Positions 5,019 to 5,938 of a stretch of DNA of 5,938 nt are shown piece by piece (within the stretch, counting starts at the first letter, position 1; the number at the start of each line of letters is the position of its first letter). Source of the DNA: an uncultured Solirubrobacter sp. (GTDB taxonomy: Bacteria; Actinomycetota; Thermoleophilia; Solirubrobacterales; Solirubrobacteraceae); the NCBI GenBank assembly GCA_937871635.1, contig CALMNS010000526.1, positions 1 through 5,938 of the forward strand, in the 5' to 3' direction. A program made the translations under genes and the position numbers. Below the pieces are notes generated by a model. The model had not been told where the DNA came from, searched no databases, and saw only the letters and a program-made list of their open reading frames with translations.

Positions 5019-5938
5019 CGGCACTGCGCTCGAAGACGTGGGTCGGCCTCGGGCTCATCGCGCTCGGGGTCGTGTCCCTGGCCGCCGCCCGCGGCAGCAT
5101 GAGCCGGTACGGGGTCGACGTCGCCGTGACGATCTTCCTCTACGTGGCGCTCGCCCAGGCGTGGAACATCCTCGGCGGGCTCGGCGGGCAGGTCTCGCTC
5201 GGGACGAGCGGCTTCGTCGGGCTGGGCTCCTACGCCCTGACGCTGCTGCTCGTGCACACGGGCGTCGGCGTCGTGGTCGCCCTGGCCGGAGCGGCCGTCG
5301 CCGGGGCGGTCTTCGCCCTCGTCGTCTCCGTGCCGCTCTTCCGGCTGCGCGCGGCCTACTTCAGCATCGGGACGCTCGCGCTGACCCTCGCCGCCCAGTC
5401 GCTGTTCCTCAACTGGGACTGGGCCGGCGCCACGCAGGGGATCGCCGTCCCGTTCGAGCAGGCGCCCGAGGCCGGCACGCTCTACCTGTACGCCCTCGTG
5501 CTCGCCGGCGTCGTCATGGCCGCCGGCTGGCTCATCCGCAACGGCGACTACGGGCTGCGGCTGATGGCGATCCGCGACAACGAGGACGCCGCCGGCACCC
5601 TCGGCGTCCCGGCGTTCGGGGTCAAGCTCGTGGCGTTCGTCCTGACGAGCGCCTTCATGGCCGTGGCCGGAGGCCTCGTCGCCGCGCAGCAGGTGAGCAT
5701 CGAGCCGAACTCCGCCTTCGGCCTGAGCTGGACCATCAACGCGATCGTGATGACGGTCGTCGGCGGGGTCGGCACGCTGATGGGCCCGGTGATCGGCGTC
5801 CTCGTCGTCTACTACGGGATCCAGCAGCAGCTCGAGGGCTCGCCGGAGGTCAGCTCGCTGCTCACCGGCATCCTGCTCGTGCTCATCGTGCGCCTGGCGC
5901 CCACCGGGATCTGGGGTCTGCTGCGGGAGGGCCTGGCG
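5015..5938 (+). CDS. livM: LivM-like permease subunit of a branched-chain amino acid type ABC importer (3' end outside window)
   Basis: The frame runs 308 codons from ATG 5015 to the window edge with no stop, so the gene is cut at its 3' end. LivM proteins vary from about 300 to over 400 residues, so little may be missing. It is the second half of the transmembrane channel. Recognisable blocks are ALAQAWNILGGLGGQVSLG (45-63) followed by T-S-G-F-x-G-L-G-S-Y, matching the usual GxxGQxSLGxxxFxGxGAY. PLFRLRAAYFSIGTLAL at 107-123 matches the common RLRGxYFAxxTLA. The ATPase-coupling loop is YGLRLMAIRDNEDAAGTLGV (179-198), then KLVAFVLTSAF (204-214) and A-G-G-L. TVVGGVGTLMGPVIG (247-261) matches the family's VxGGxGSLxGPxxG. 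A signal-anchor-like helix follows the short basic N-terminus (about 9-26). The start is fixed by AGGAGG at 5 nt and by the 4-nt overlap with livH. Confidence 0.93.
   Translation, partial: MTALRSKTWVGLGLIALGVVSLAAARGSMSRYGVDVAVTIFLYVALAQAWNILGGLGGQVSLGTSGFVGLGSYALTLLLVHTGVGVVVALAGAAVAGAVFALVVSVPLFRLRAAYFSIGTLALTLAAQSLFLNWDWAGATQGIAVPFEQAPEAGTLYLYALVLAGVVMAAGWLIRNGDYGLRLMAIRDNEDAAGTLGVPAFGVKLVAFVLTSAFMAVAGGLVAAQQVSIEPNSAFGLSWTINAIVMTVVGGVGTLMGPVIGVLVVYYGIQQQLEGSPEVSSLLTGILLVLIVRLAPTGIWGLLREGLA

Overview
The window looks like chromosomal DNA from a very GC-rich bacterium, most likely an actinobacterium in the broad sense. A soil Thermoleophilia/Solirubrobacterales-type genome would fit. This rests on three things: near-universal G/C at third codon positions, GTG starts beside ATG starts, and a binding lipoprotein with a Gly/Ser-rich tether. 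The taxonomic placement is inference. All real genes lie on the + strand and the spacing is operon-like. There is no gene-free stretch longer than about 40 bases.

Layout: (1) bases 1-428 hold the C-terminal end of a gene that starts outside the window. It resembles the C-terminal domain of class A flavoprotein hydroxylases of the 3-(3-hydroxyphenyl)propionate hydroxylase (MhpA) group. (2) 428-1333 is a short-chain dehydrogenase/reductase. (3) 1330-2916 is one continuous gene fusing the two ATPases of a branched-chain amino acid type (HAAT/Liv) ABC importer, LivG-like then LivF-like. (4) 2918-4120 is the lipoprotein substrate-binding protein (LivK-like). (5) 4161-5018 is the LivH-like permease. 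(6) 5015 to the window end is the LivM-like permease, with no stop inside the window.

Junctions are tight: 1-nt overlap (TGATG), 4-nt overlap (GTGA), 1-nt gap, 40-nt gap, 4-nt overlap (ATGA). Each start has a Shine-Dalgarno-like purine run 5-8 nt upstream. Transcription and translation are therefore probably coupled from the oxidoreductases through the transporter. The simplest reading is an import-and-catabolism operon. The Liv-type importer would bring in a small carboxylated, perhaps aromatic, compound that the flavin hydroxylase and SDR act on. The substrate cannot be read from the sequence.

The points most worth a second look are the fused ATPase, with one canonical and one degenerate predicted ATP site; a CxxC pair in the binding protein; and a possible hairpin covering the livH ribosome-binding site in the only sizeable intergenic gap. 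I found no RNA genes, mobile elements, CRISPR arrays or convincing promoters. I did not find a clearly undescribed system; this is mostly a recognisable transporter/catabolic operon with some unusual details.
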